The notes beneath the pieces were generated by a model. The model had not been told where the DNA came from and made no database searches. It saw only the letters and a program-made list of their open reading frames with translations. A DNA stretch of 64,000 nucleotides from DATHTS01 sp965219305 (lineage in GTDB: Bacteria > Acidobacteriota > Blastocatellia > Pyrinomonadales > Pyrinomonadaceae): positions 124,001 to 188,000 of the forward strand of contig OZ244725.1 in NCBI GenBank assembly GCA_965219305.1, read 5' to 3'. Made by a program: the position numbers and the translations under genes. Shown here in pieces: positions 14,210 to 23,479 of this stretch (positions within the stretch are counted from its first letter, which is position 1; each line of letters starts with the position of its first letter).

Positions 14210-14815
14210 ATGGCAGTAAAGAAACTAGCTCCAAAGAAAACGGCGACCGCGAAGAAGCCGGCGGCTAAATCCGGCGTTATAAAAACACCGGCGGCAAAAA
14301 AAACCGTTTCAAAAAAACAAACGCCAGCCGGAAAAACCGTTAAAAAAAACACATCCAAAATTACACAGATTACACAGCCTTTAAAAAGGGAAATTGCGCC
14401 GAAATCCGCACAGATCGCCGCGCAGAAAAAAAAGTTTATTGAATCGCTCAAACAAAACGGCATTGCTTCAGACGCGCTCAAAGCATCGCGTCTTACGCGC
14501 AAAACCGCATACCTTCATTTTTCCAGCGATCAGGATTTTGCGGACGAGTGGCTGGACGCGCTCGATACCGCTTCTGACGATCTAATCAGAGCAGCGAGAA
14601 AACGTGCCGTTGATGAAAAGTCCGACACGCTTTTAATCTATCTGCTAAACCAGAACGAGCGGCAGCAGAAATGGCGGCAGAGAATTATCGACACCGGGAA
14701 CTTCGCGCTCAAATCAATTGCGGAGATCGGCAAGCTGCACGGACTCGAACAAAATGTCATCGAAGCGATTCAGGCGGAAATGACCGATAAATTCACACAG
14801 ATAAAACTGATTTAA
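14210..14815 (+). CDS. terS: Terminase small subunit with histone H1-like tail, 201 aa
   Basis: The C-terminal two thirds (IESLKQNGIASDALKASRLT, then RKTAYLHFSSDQDFADEW) carries a helix-turn-helix of the type that reads the packaging site. A coiled region follows, and the gene overlaps terL. The first about 60 residues are a Lys/Ala/Pro-rich basic tail (KKLAPKKTATAKKPAAKS), like histone H1 or bacterial AlgP/HBHA tails, which would bind DNA non-specifically. Known small terminases usually lack such a long tail. The role is assigned by helix-turn-helix and position directly before terL. Confidence 0.7.
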   Translation: MAVKKLAPKKTATAKKPAAKSGVIKTPAAKKTVSKKQTPAGKTVKKNTSKITQITQPLKREIAPKSAQIAAQKKKFIESLKQNGIASDALKASRLTRKTAYLHFSSDQDFADEWLDALDTASDDLIRAARKRAVDEKSDTLLIYLLNQNERQQKWRQRIIDTGNFALKSIAEIGKLHGLEQNVIEAIQAEMTDKFTQIKLI

Positions 14816-16857
14816 TGGCTTTAAGATATTCCGACAATCTCGGCGACGCTCTGCGGTTCGGCATTCGGCAAACGCTTGGCGATGCGGTTGACGCGCCGGT
14901 TTCGGAATCTGAAATAATGGTTAGCGGAACGCGCAAGCCGGAACTTGAAAACGCTGCCGCCGGCGCGTGGATCAAGCATTATTTTCCCGATCAATTCGGC
15001 AGACCGTTCACGTTTTATCAAAAAGATTTCTGGAATTGGGTGAACGGTGTTCAGCCGGACGCAAAATCCAGACCGCGCATCGAATGCGAGCCGCGCGGCG
15101 TAGGAAAATCCACGTCGGCACGCGGCGCGGTGGTCAAACTTCTCGCCGAACGAAAGAAAAACTATATTCTTTACATTTGCGCCACGGACAATCAGGCGCA
15201 AAAGCATTTCAGCGCGATTCGCCTGATGCTCGAAGCGCAGAAACTTCTCGCCGATTACCCGCATCTGTCGCCGCGCCCGCAAAAGCATCGCCCGAACGTC
15301 GCGGCAAGCTGGTCGTCAGACCGTTTGGTGACAAAAGCCGGTCAGGTCGTCGAGTTTATTTCCCTGCTCGGAAATGCGCGCGGATTTACTACCGAAGAAG
15401 GAAAACGCCCGGACGTATTCGTGTTAGACGATATTGACGATTCCAAGGACACGCCGTATTTCACCAATAAAAAACTCGAAATCCTGAAATACTCGATCCT
15501 TCCGGCGCGCGGCGACAATACTCTGATATTATTTCCGCAAAATCTCATTCACCGCGATTCGATCTGCCAGCAAGTGCGCGACCAGCGCGCAGACATTTTA
15601 TCCGACAGAATTTTCGTCGGTCCGTATCCGCTTTGCAAGCGATACGAAGCGAAAAAGGTTGATATGAAGGACGGCACGGGCGCGAAGGAGTGGGTTATCA
15701 CATACTACGAACCGCTTGACGATGCCATCTCAAAAGAATACTGCACGGAACTTCTGAACGAATCCGGTAAAGATTCGTTTGACAGCGAATGCCAGCAGAT
15801 GGTTTTCAAGGTCGGCGACGATAAAGACTTCAGGGAATGGAACGAGCTTTACCACGTTATTACCTATTCGGAGTTTCGCGCATTTTTCGAGCAGTATAAC
15901 ATTCCCGTCTGGAACGAAAAAACGAATCACCCGCAGATTCCGCATAATTGGAACGTCGGTATCGGACTCGATTGGGGAACCACCGTCGGGCATCCGTCCG
16001 CAGTTTCGGCGATCGCACGACCGAATCAGGCGTGTCCGCTTAACGACTGTTTTTTTTCTTTTACCGAGATAATTCTGCCGAAATTCCCGCTTGCCGCCGG
16101 CGAAGAAGTTCCTTTGGTTTCGCCCGGTCGCGTGGCTTTGGCGATCAAACAGGGGTTGGCGGAATGGAACGTCAGCGAAGCGCAGATCAAGCGGCGAATA
16201 ATGTCGCACGAAGCAAGCGCGGCACTTAATACGATGAAGGTTGATCTTAAACCCGAACTGAAATTGTATTTCGGAAAATGGAAGGCGGAAAAAGGTTCGG
16301 GCGTGGCGCAGATTCAATCGCTGCTCGAAATTGATTATTCCAAAAAACACCCGTTTCGCCCGTTCAAAGGCTATACGCGGCAGTTTTTCGTTGTGCCGGA
16401 CGAGCAGGGGGCAATTATCCGGGGCGCACTCGGTCAGGATTATGTTGCCCAACCGTATAATTATAAAGGTTTTGCCCGTGCGCGTTATGAAATCCCGCTG
16501 TATTCGCACAAAAACGGCGGACAAAATAAAAAAGAAGATGATTATGTAGATGCGTATCGGGGATTGATGAATAAATTCGGCGTAAATTCGGAAGATTTAA
16601 CGGACGAAGAACGATACAAAACATATCTCTCAGCGACCGCGCCGGAAAATTTGCCGGAAAACATTGCTAAAGTTGACGACGACGATTTACAATCAATTTT
16701 AATCGCATCGGCGCGTGAGAACCGCCGCCAATGGGAACGCCGGCACAACCAGCCGCCGACGCTTCCCGGCGACGATTTCAACGAATGGGACAAGCGAACC
16801 GAAGACGCGGGGAGCAATTACGACGATAATTTCGGTCAGGAATTTTGGGAACTATAA
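14815..16857 (+). CDS. terL: Terminase large subunit, 680 aa
   Basis: It is the packaging ATPase and nuclease. The P-loop is PRGVGKS (residues 93-99, K98). The region YICATDNQAQKHF and Walker B VFVLDDID (D205-D206) complete the ATPase. The RNase-H-like nuclease begins GLDWGTTVG (D386), and a DDYVDAYRG segment near residue 575 gives further metal-binding Asp. Length suits podovirus-type terminases. The start overlaps the terS stop (TAATG). Confidence 0.9.
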   Translation: MALRYSDNLGDALRFGIRQTLGDAVDAPVSESEIMVSGTRKPELENAAAGAWIKHYFPDQFGRPFTFYQKDFWNWVNGVQPDAKSRPRIECEPRGVGKSTSARGAVVKLLAERKKNYILYICATDNQAQKHFSAIRLMLEAQKLLADYPHLSPRPQKHRPNVAASWSSDRLVTKAGQVVEFISLLGNARGFTTEEGKRPDVFVLDDIDDSKDTPYFTNKKLEILKYSILPARGDNTLILFPQNLIHRDSICQQVRDQRADILSDRIFVGPYPLCKRYEAKKVDMKDGTGAKEWVITYYEPLDDAISKEYCTELLNESGKDSFDSECQQMVFKVGDDKDFREWNELYHVITYSEFRAFFEQYNIPVWNEKTNHPQIPHNWNVGIGLDWGTTVGHPSAVSAIARPNQACPLNDCFFSFTEIILPKFPLAAGEEVPLVSPGRVALAIKQGLAEWNVSEAQIKRRIMSHEASAALNTMKVDLKPELKLYFGKWKAEKGSGVAQIQSLLEIDYSKKHPFRPFKGYTRQFFVVPDEQGAIIRGALGQDYVAQPYNYKGFARARYEIPLYSHKNGGQNKKEDDYVDAYRGLMNKFGVNSEDLTDEERYKTYLSATAPENLPENIAKVDDDDLQSILIASARENRRQWERRHNQPPTLPGDDFNEWDKRTEDAGSNYDDNFGQEFWEL

Positions 16858-17295
16858 ATGCAAATTATTCTTTTAACAATCATCTGCCTGTTTTTGTTTA
16901 TCGCGCTGCTGACGCTCCCGTTTTATCTGTTGTGTAAGTTCGTTGTCCGCCGCAACATCGAGACATTGAAAACGATCCGCACCGAGATATTCGAGCAGAG
17001 AAAAGATTTGACCGCAAAATTTTTTGCCGAGTTTGTCCCGTTAAAGAAACAAGTTGACTCTTTAAGTGTTGATTTTTCCGAAATTTCAGTTAAACTGAAA
17101 CCGGAATCAGCCGCCGACGATCTTCCAAACGTCTGGAACGATGCCGACAAACTCGAAATACTCAGCCGGAAAATTGCCGACGGCGAATATACCGGCGCAG
17201 CCATTGACGGTTTTCCCGACGATCCGCTCGGACAGCTTCGGGCGATCAAAGAGCAGCAGCTAAAACTTCAAGAGAAAAATGAAGAACAAATTTAA
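16858..17295 (+). CDS. Membrane-anchored coiled-coil protein, 145 aa
   Basis: It begins immediately after terL. Residues 3-30 form one very hydrophobic helix (IILLTIICLFLFIALLTLPF), followed by a basic coiled coil (about 31-80) and a Gln/Glu-rich C-terminus (LRAIKEQQLKLQEKNEEQ). A single-pass protein between terminase and portal is unusual; its position suggests a packaging or virion-assembly role, but nothing in the sequence proves it. The stop overlaps the portal start by one base. Confidence 0.55.
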   Translation: MQIILLTIICLFLFIALLTLPFYLLCKFVVRRNIETLKTIRTEIFEQRKDLTAKFFAEFVPLKKQVDSLSVDFSEISVKLKPESAADDLPNVWNDADKLEILSRKIADGEYTGAAIDGFPDDPLGQLRAIKEQQLKLQEKNEEQI

Positions 17296-19760
17296 TGGAC
17301 AATTATGAAAAGGAAATAGACCAGCGAGTCGATATAGAATTCGAAGATATGATCCGCCAGCGCACGAGCGGCTGGGCGGAAGATTACGACGCGAACAACC
17401 GCACGCGCATCGCCGAAGGCGTGACGATGACGATGAGAAAGCGCGGCGACAATTTCGGCTATTTCCATCAGACGCGCGCCAAATCTCTGTGGCAGTCAAT
17501 TTTCGGGAAATCGCTTGTCACCTATCCCGTTATCGAAAGAGCGATCAGATCGAAAACGGCGACGAGCGTTTCGACGAGAATCCGCATCACGGTCGAACCC
17601 GTGATAAAAACGCCGGAAAAAGAAGCGGCTGCCGAAATCTGCAATTCAATTTTCAAATTCTTCGATTCAAATCTGTGGACAAACCGCACCGAAGCCGTGA
17701 TCAGCGAATTATGCCAGTTGATGCGGTTTTGTTTTGTTTATAACAACTATGCGAACGCGGGCGGTCTGAAGGTTGATATTCCCGTCACCGAGCAGAAGAA
17801 ATTAAAAACCGGCACGACAGATTATGTCTGTTCGACGTGCGGCAATGAATTCGGACCGGAAGATATTGCGGTAGATGATCCGGCGGACGCGCACGAAGAA
17901 GAACTTTTGGAGATGCAGGACGCGCCCGATCCCGAACGCGACAACGAACGCGCGGAAATGTACGAGCGCGAACTGCCGAACTGCCCGGACTGCGGCGGAC
18001 AGCTTCATTTAACAAGCGTTGCGAAAATCGAACTGATAAATTCGATCACCGGCGAATTCGTCAAAAAAGAAACGGGCAAGATGGAAATGAAAATCGTCTC
18101 GCCGCTTCTGCTTCGCCTTGACACGAAAAACACGCACGGTTTTGATTACAAAAAAGCGCATTGGTTTAATTTTCATCCGATTGTTCCGCTTTACCAGTTA
18201 CTTAAAATCGCGCCGCATCTCAAAGAGAAAATTCTTAACAGCAACTTTTCCCGCTGGTCTGACGGCGCGCGCTGGTATGACGACCTTGGGCAAGGCTCGG
18301 ATATTTCCGGCTCGAACGTGACGCGCTCGTCCGGCTATTATCTCGATGAAGAAGTCGAAGTAAATTTCTGGTGGATAACTCCGCAGGCGTGTTTTGGCTG
18401 GAAATCACCGTCCGATTACAAATGCGAAGGCTTTTCCATCAAAAAAGGCGAATCGATCGAAAAAGCGTGCGTTCGTCAGTTCGGCGCGTTCGACGGTTTG
18501 CTGGTGATTACCGTCGATGACGAAGTCATTCCGATCGGCACGCAGGATTTTTGCGAAGGCTGGGTGGGTTTTCCGTGGAAAATAGACGCGCAGTCGCTTT
18601 TTCCGCAGGGCGAAGAAAACTTACTCGCGTCGCAGGATTCCGTCACGCGGCTGCTGTCGATGATCAACGCATTTTGCGGCAGATTCGGCAATCCGAAATT
18701 GATCGTCAATTCGCTCAAATTCGGCAACTCGTCGAGTTTTGAGAAAAACTTCGCCGGTCAGGTGATCTACACGAACAACGCCGATCCCGAAACGGTTGAC
18801 GAAGATTACCGCAAAAACATCGGTTATTTGCAGCCTGCCGATATGTCCGCCGCCGTTTATAATTTTGTACAGATGATTATCGACATCGCCAAGGAAACGA
18901 GCGGTATTTTTAACGAAACCGTCGGGAACGTCGGCACATCGACCGAAACTTTGGGCGGACGCGAAATGGCATTAAATCAATCGCTCGGCTTGATGACACC
19001 GACGCAGCAGGCAAAGGCGTTCGCCATCGTCGAACTGGCTTACTGCTGGATAAAACTCGTCCAGAAATACGCGCCCGACGAAGCGTTCATTTTATTTAAG
19101 GGAACATTTAACGAGGAATTCAAAGCCGACGATATTCGCATTTTGCGCGAAACGGACATCGACAACGAAATGTTAATCAAAATCGTGCAGGGAACGGACA
19201 TTCCGAAAACGCAGCTTGAAATGGAGCAGAAGTTTATTGCCGCGATGAATTTCGGGTTATTTATGGAACCGAATCAGATGCCGCTGGAAATCCGCAATTA
19301 TGTTATCAAACAGGTTCTCGGCATTGACTACGACATCGGGAATTTCTCGGCATCGAAACGCATCGCCGCGCGCCGCTTTGACGTTATCAAAGAAGAACTT
19401 GCTATGTTCGCTCCGCAGGACGCTTTGACCGTTATCGAAGACGCAAGCGGTTTTCCCGTCGAATCTCTGCGACCGGAGATCATTTCATCGATTCAGCAGG
19501 ATCCGCGCACGAAAATCAGAGACACCGACGACCATCTTTCGATGATCGGCTACTGGACGGACGAACTCAACGGACAGATCGGCGCAAAAGATCAGGACGT
19601 TGTACTGACTTACGCGATTGAGTTAATGATTACGATGCACCGCGCGGCACTCGCCGGAGCAATGGCGCAGGCGCAAGCCGCGCAGGGCGTGGCGGACAAC
19701 GCGCCGAACAAAGTCGCCGAATCTCAGGATATGGCGAATCAACCGATGTTGACTGAGTAG
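17295..19760 (+). CDS. Portal protein with zinc-ribbon insert, 821 aa
   Basis: The position after terL, the length and the long helical C-terminal half (QDSVTRLLSMINAFCGRFGN, then TSGIFNETVGN) support a portal, the dodecameric ring through which DNA enters the head. Within the N-terminal half, residues about 178-235 hold two knuckles, CSTCGNEFG and CPDCGGQL, flanking an acidic stretch rich in Asp, Glu and Met: a zinc ribbon not typical of portals. The C-terminal end is Ala/Gln-rich, like the barrel region. Portal identity is probable; the zinc insert is seen. Confidence 0.75.
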   Translation: MDNYEKEIDQRVDIEFEDMIRQRTSGWAEDYDANNRTRIAEGVTMTMRKRGDNFGYFHQTRAKSLWQSIFGKSLVTYPVIERAIRSKTATSVSTRIRITVEPVIKTPEKEAAAEICNSIFKFFDSNLWTNRTEAVISELCQLMRFCFVYNNYANAGGLKVDIPVTEQKKLKTGTTDYVCSTCGNEFGPEDIAVDDPADAHEEELLEMQDAPDPERDNERAEMYERELPNCPDCGGQLHLTSVAKIELINSITGEFVKKETGKMEMKIVSPLLLRLDTKNTHGFDYKKAHWFNFHPIVPLYQLLKIAPHLKEKILNSNFSRWSDGARWYDDLGQGSDISGSNVTRSSGYYLDEEVEVNFWWITPQACFGWKSPSDYKCEGFSIKKGESIEKACVRQFGAFDGLLVITVDDEVIPIGTQDFCEGWVGFPWKIDAQSLFPQGEENLLASQDSVTRLLSMINAFCGRFGNPKLIVNSLKFGNSSSFEKNFAGQVIYTNNADPETVDEDYRKNIGYLQPADMSAAVYNFVQMIIDIAKETSGIFNETVGNVGTSTETLGGREMALNQSLGLMTPTQQAKAFAIVELAYCWIKLVQKYAPDEAFILFKGTFNEEFKADDIRILRETDIDNEMLIKIVQGTDIPKTQLEMEQKFIAAMNFGLFMEPNQMPLEIRNYVIKQVLGIDYDIGNFSASKRIAARRFDVIKEELAMFAPQDALTVIEDASGFPVESLRPEIISSIQQDPRTKIRDTDDHLSMIGYWTDELNGQIGAKDQDVVLTYAIELMITMHRAALAGAMAQAQAAQGVADNAPNKVAESQDMANQPMLTE

Positions 19761-19765
19761 GTTTT

Positions 19766-19831
19766 ATGATTGAAAACGGCGAACAATTCAAGCTGATTCA
19801 CGGCGACGCATTGGAAACGATGCGCGGTTAA
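19766..19831 (+). pseudogene. Fragment of a DNA methyltransferase N-terminus
   Basis: A 21-codon ORF reads NGEQFKLIHGDALETMRG and stops. This is the hallmark opening of beta-class N4/N6 DNA methyltransferases (xxLxxGDxLExxxxL), which in intact genes leads within 20 residues to DPPY. Here a stop follows directly and no DPPY is found downstream. It sits alone between portal and the 19,856 gene, so it is best read as a scar of a lost methyltransferase or of an insertion. Confidence 0.5.
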
Positions 19832-19855
19832 TTTATTTATTGAAAATCAGTATAA

Positions 19856-20122
19856 ATGTCCAAACAAGGCGCAAATTATAAAAAATCAGTTGATGAAACC
19901 GTCAAAGAACTGCTACAATGCAGAAATGTTGACGGTTGGGACGTAACGCGCACGCTCAACGAATCTTTTAACCGTCTCGATAGAACATCAAACGCCGAGC
20001 GCGATGCGATGCGCGACATTCTCGGCACAAATTTGTTATTATCAAAAGCGATCGGTCAGTTAGCGGTGATGGTCAATAATCTCGCCGCCGAACTCGAAAC
20101 CGTCAAAGCAAAAATTAAATAG
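19856..20122 (+). CDS. Hypothetical protein, 88 aa
   Basis: The short alpha-helical protein (KKSVDETVKELLQCR, RTLNESFNRLDRTSN, a hydrophobic C-terminal helix IGQLAVMVNNLAAELE) could form a helical bundle. It lies between portal and scaffold, directly before a strong terminator. No family is recognised. Confidence 0.5.
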   Translation: MSKQGANYKKSVDETVKELLQCRNVDGWDVTRTLNESFNRLDRTSNAERDAMRDILGTNLLLSKAIGQLAVMVNNLAAELETVKAKIK

Positions 20123-20139
20123 TTTCTCGGTAGATCAGG

Positions 20140-20189
20140 AAAACCGCACTTGGAAAAGTTTTAAGTAACTTTTCGGGTGCGGTTTTTTC
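20140..20189 (+). terminator. Strong intrinsic terminator after the portal operon
   Basis: AAAACCGCAC (20140-20149) pairs perfectly with GTGCGGTTTT (20177-20186), followed by a T-run. The loop itself holds a smaller AAAGTT-type hairpin. It splits terminase-portal transcription from scaffold-capsid transcription, so a promoter for the latter is expected in 20190-20252. Confidence 0.8.
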
Positions 20190-20252
20190 ATTTTTCTACC
20201 AAACAATTTCCGGCAGATAAATAGTTTTTTCGTTTCTCGTTTCTTTTATCAC

Positions 20253-21677
20253 TTGCCGACGTATTTCAAAAACGATGAACCTTCAACAAATATGGGTTTA
20301 GAAGATACAAATGCCGCCGACGTAATCGAAGTTCCGGCGCAGTCCGACATTCAGCCGGACGATATACAAATCGCTGAACCGCAGTCTGATTCCGGCAGCG
20401 ACAGCTTTGACGCGCTTTTTGACGAAGCCGCCGAAGCCGCCGCCGCCCAAAACGAACCCGAAGCGAACGACGACGAAGTAGATGCCGAAGACGCTGCCGA
20501 CGATAATCCGGCGGAAGATGACGCGGAAACCGAAACCGAAACGGACGCTGAACAGGATAAAAGCGAGAAGAACAAATCCGACGAGCCGAAAAGCGAACCG
20601 GACGAAAAACCTTCGCGCGTAAGCAAATTCAAACAACTCGAAGCCGAACGTGAAGAACTTCAGGCGAAAAACACCGAACTTGAAACCAGACAGACCGAAC
20701 TCGATAAAACTTTCGAGAAATACGGCGGTGTCGAATCGGTGCAGGATATGGCGGAAGTCTTTGACAAGGTGATGAATCCGCAAAAAGTGGATCAACTCGT
20801 CGAAGAACTTCAAAAAGTGCCGCACGGCGCGAAAATTCAAAAGGCAATTTTCGATCACAATCTGGAAATGCCGGAGAACCGCGTTTATGCCGTCAACAAT
20901 GTGATGAAAGACGATTACGGTCTGGAGAAGTCATTTTCGCCGGAGACGATTGATAAAGTTTTTCAATACATCAGCGCAAAAGCCAACGAAGACTCCGAAG
21001 ACTTTGAAAACTATCTCGACCGCGAGTTGTCATATCTTCCGCCGGCGGAAGAAACCGAAACCGAAAGACTTCGCCGGGAAAACGAATTGCTTAAAAATCC
21101 GCCCAAACAACAGGATCAGACCGCAGACGCGCAGACGTATGATTTAAGTAAGGGTGATGATCTGTGGCGCGCCAGTCAAGCCGCCGGAAAGGATTTGGCA
21201 AGTTACAACTCCGAACGGTTCAACGATGTTGCCGTGCCGGTTCTCAAAGAATTAGGCTACGACAAACTCGCTAAAGTCGCTGAAAATTTTGTTTTCGGCG
21301 AAATCAACCGTCAGGAACTAGAAACATTGCAGGCTGCGAAAGCGGAGAACGGCGATATACCGTTTCTGCCCGGTCAGGCAATGGCTGAACTTTTTATGAC
21401 GAAAACCGCGTTCGGAACTGAATACGCGGACACGACGTTCGGCAAACAGACCAAACGCGCCTATGACAAAGTGGTGAAAGCGAAAACGGAGGAATTTATA
21501 AAAATGATTTCCGACGCGCTCAAACCCGCAGGCAAAGCACAGACACTACCTAAACCGTCGGGCAAAACCGACAACAAATCACGCGCTGCCGTTTCGGGAG
21601 CGATAAATCCGAAATCTTCAATCCAGCCCGGAAAACGCGAGCAATCGAAAACCGATGTGTGGGGCGAAGACTGGTAA
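20253..21677 (+). CDS. Capsid scaffolding protein, 474 aa
   Basis: The sequence is extremely acidic in its first 130 residues (PEANDDEVDAEDAADD), then has a coiled coil (KFKQLEAEREELQAKNTELE), a helical middle and a basic C-terminus ending KPSGKT...GKREQSKTD. This acidic, coiled-coil, basic-tail plan and the place directly before the major capsid gene are typical of scaffolds, which line the procapsid and leave. A TTG at 20253 and an ATG at 20292 are both possible starts and neither has a clear ribosome-binding site. Confidence 0.65.
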   Translation: MPTYFKNDEPSTNMGLEDTNAADVIEVPAQSDIQPDDIQIAEPQSDSGSDSFDALFDEAAEAAAAQNEPEANDDEVDAEDAADDNPAEDDAETETETDAEQDKSEKNKSDEPKSEPDEKPSRVSKFKQLEAEREELQAKNTELETRQTELDKTFEKYGGVESVQDMAEVFDKVMNPQKVDQLVEELQKVPHGAKIQKAIFDHNLEMPENRVYAVNNVMKDDYGLEKSFSPETIDKVFQYISAKANEDSEDFENYLDRELSYLPPAEETETERLRRENELLKNPPKQQDQTADAQTYDLSKGDDLWRASQAAGKDLASYNSERFNDVAVPVLKELGYDKLAKVAENFVFGEINRQELETLQAAKAENGDIPFLPGQAMAELFMTKTAFGTEYADTTFGKQTKRAYDKVVKAKTEEFIKMISDALKPAGKAQTLPKPSGKTDNKSRAAVSGAINPKSSIQPGKREQSKTDVWGEDW

Positions 21678-21736
21678 AAAATCTGCTCTCTTTTTTCAAA
21701 TAAAAACACCAAAAAATTGACTAAGGAGACAAAACA

Positions 21737-23062
21737 ATGAGTTTAACAGTAGCGAATATTAACAACACTTTAGATAATCTCTACGCCAACAAAAGCGTCG
21801 AAGATTTCACCGAACGCTTCATTTCGCCGGTTTACAAAGAGATCGAACGCGGCGATTCCAAACTGATCTCGTCCAAAGGTGTGAATTATCTGCGTAAGAC
21901 GCAGGCTCCGAACTACATCCGCTCAAAAGCGTTCGGCGTAAATCCCGGCGAACAGTTCGCCAAAGCGAGCAATTCAAAATACGCGCTGATGAACGTAACC
22001 GCGATTCAGAACGACGCGACCATCGAATGGGACGGCGACGTTGACGTGCAGAACAACAAATCTGCCTTAAAAGAAGCACCGGCGAAAGGCGTTGACTGGG
22101 TAAAATCCGAGATGAAGGATATTTACAAAGCATACGCCGAAGAACGCTCACGCCAAATCTGGCAGGCGCGCGAAAACGAAGTTGCCAGAATTTCGGCGAC
22201 CAACACCGGAACCAACACGATCACCTGTGAAAATTCGGGCAATTTGTTCGGCACGCAGCTTATTAAAGCCGGAATGTTTCTGGAGATCAGAGATAACGCC
22301 GGAACGCTCCGCTGCTACGTTGTCGTCGATACGGTCAACCGCACGGGCAAATCGTTCAAGGTTAAAAACAACGTCGGCGATGCGCTGAAATACCGCATCC
22401 GCGACACCAACGGCGCGGCATTGACCGCAATTCCGGCTGGCGTGGTTGACGGCGACCGCATCTATCCCGAAGGCGGTTTCAATAACGGCTGGGCAGGACT
22501 CAAATACTTATACGGCACGTCGGGCAGCTTCCAATCAGTCGCCGACCGCACGACCGAGTATCAGTTAAGCGGCGTGGCGATCAATGCGGCGGGCGCGGCG
22601 ATGTCCTATCTGTTTGTGCGCCGACTTGTGTCGAGTCTGCGCTACACAAACGACGGAATGAAAGTTAAAGGAAAATTCTACGCTTCGGCGCAAACCGATG
22701 CTTGGGAATCCACTTTGCTTGCCGCGCAGTATAACAACAATGCGCGCGGCTCCGCCGACATCGGTTACGAAGAAGACGATATGCGCGTGCTGGGCAAAAA
22801 GGTTGCTTGGGATTCATACGTTCCGCGTGACGAATTCCACTATGTCAACACCGCACCGATTGACCGTTTCGAACTAATGGAGTTCGGCGCATACAAAAAA
22901 GCCGACGGCGGCTATGTCCGCGAAAAACCCGGCGACGGAATGGGATATGACGCTTTCCAGATTCACTTTAAAGGAATCGGAAACCTCGGCACGGAAAACC
23001 CGAACGAGATCGGCGGCTATATCTACAATCTGTCGGTTGCGGGACTCGCGCTCGGCAACTAA
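21737..23062 (+). CDS. Major capsid protein, 441 aa
   Basis: A strong AAGGAG ribosome-binding site precedes the ATG. The chain has an N-terminal helix without a long pre-sequence, a central Ala/Gly-rich region and the pattern KGKFYASAQTDAWESTLLAA, as expected of an HK97-fold coat protein whose E-loop and A-domain form the shell. It follows the scaffold and is the best translated start of the region. A small decoration gene follows after a hairpin. HK97 class is inferred from order and length. Confidence 0.75.
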   Translation: MSLTVANINNTLDNLYANKSVEDFTERFISPVYKEIERGDSKLISSKGVNYLRKTQAPNYIRSKAFGVNPGEQFAKASNSKYALMNVTAIQNDATIEWDGDVDVQNNKSALKEAPAKGVDWVKSEMKDIYKAYAEERSRQIWQARENEVARISATNTGTNTITCENSGNLFGTQLIKAGMFLEIRDNAGTLRCYVVVDTVNRTGKSFKVKNNVGDALKYRIRDTNGAALTAIPAGVVDGDRIYPEGGFNNGWAGLKYLYGTSGSFQSVADRTTEYQLSGVAINAAGAAMSYLFVRRLVSSLRYTNDGMKVKGKFYASAQTDAWESTLLAAQYNNNARGSADIGYEEDDMRVLGKKVAWDSYVPRDEFHYVNTAPIDRFELMEFGAYKKADGGYVREKPGDGMGYDAFQIHFKGIGNLGTENPNEIGGYIYNLSVAGLALGN

Positions 23063-23079
23063 GCAATTTGCTTGAAAAT

Positions 23080-23111
23080 GGAGTGAGCAGAGATTATTTA
23101 CTGCTCACTCC
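23080..23111 (+). other. Stem-loop after the capsid gene
   Basis: GGAGTGAGCAG (23080-23090) pairs perfectly with CTGCTCACTCC (23101-23111) around a 10-nt loop. No T-run follows, so it is more likely an attenuator or mRNA-stabilising or processing element that lowers expression of later genes relative to capsid. Confidence 0.5.
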
Positions 23112-23145
23112 GCATTAAATTTTAACAAGTCAGGACACTAAAACA

Positions 23146-23469
23146 ATGGCAAATTTATCAGCAATCATTAAAATTCCGGCGACCGGCGACATAAATTCCG
23201 CTTATGATTTTTCGCGAGGCGGCGATATGACGCATTTCAAGCTCGGCAACGAGATGCGCTGCGAAATCTATAAAGGCGTGGCGAGTGCCGCGAACAATCA
23301 ATTACCGACCGGATTTTCCCGCGTTCTCGGCGGTTACGTCGTTGATCTGGCGACCGGACTCGCAGTTCCCGGCGCGGCAATTATTCCGCTGGCGACCGAT
23401 TCGTCGCAAGCGGACATTACCGGACTGACCAACACGAATACTTATATCGTCGTCGTGTACGGTCAATAA
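23146..23469 (+). CDS. Small head/decoration-like protein, 107 aa
   Basis: The protein is short, Gly/Ala/Thr-rich and beta-rich in look (GYVVDLATGLAVPGAAIIPL, then TYIVVVYGQ), with no charged tail, as in small capsid decoration or stabilising proteins. It follows the capsid gene and precedes a tRNA. The role is by position; the family is not recognised. Confidence 0.5.
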   Translation: MANLSAIIKIPATGDINSAYDFSRGGDMTHFKLGNEMRCEIYKGVASAANNQLPTGFSRVLGGYVVDLATGLAVPGAAIIPLATDSSQADITGLTNTNTYIVVVYGQ

Positions 23470-23479
23470 TTTTTTTTAA

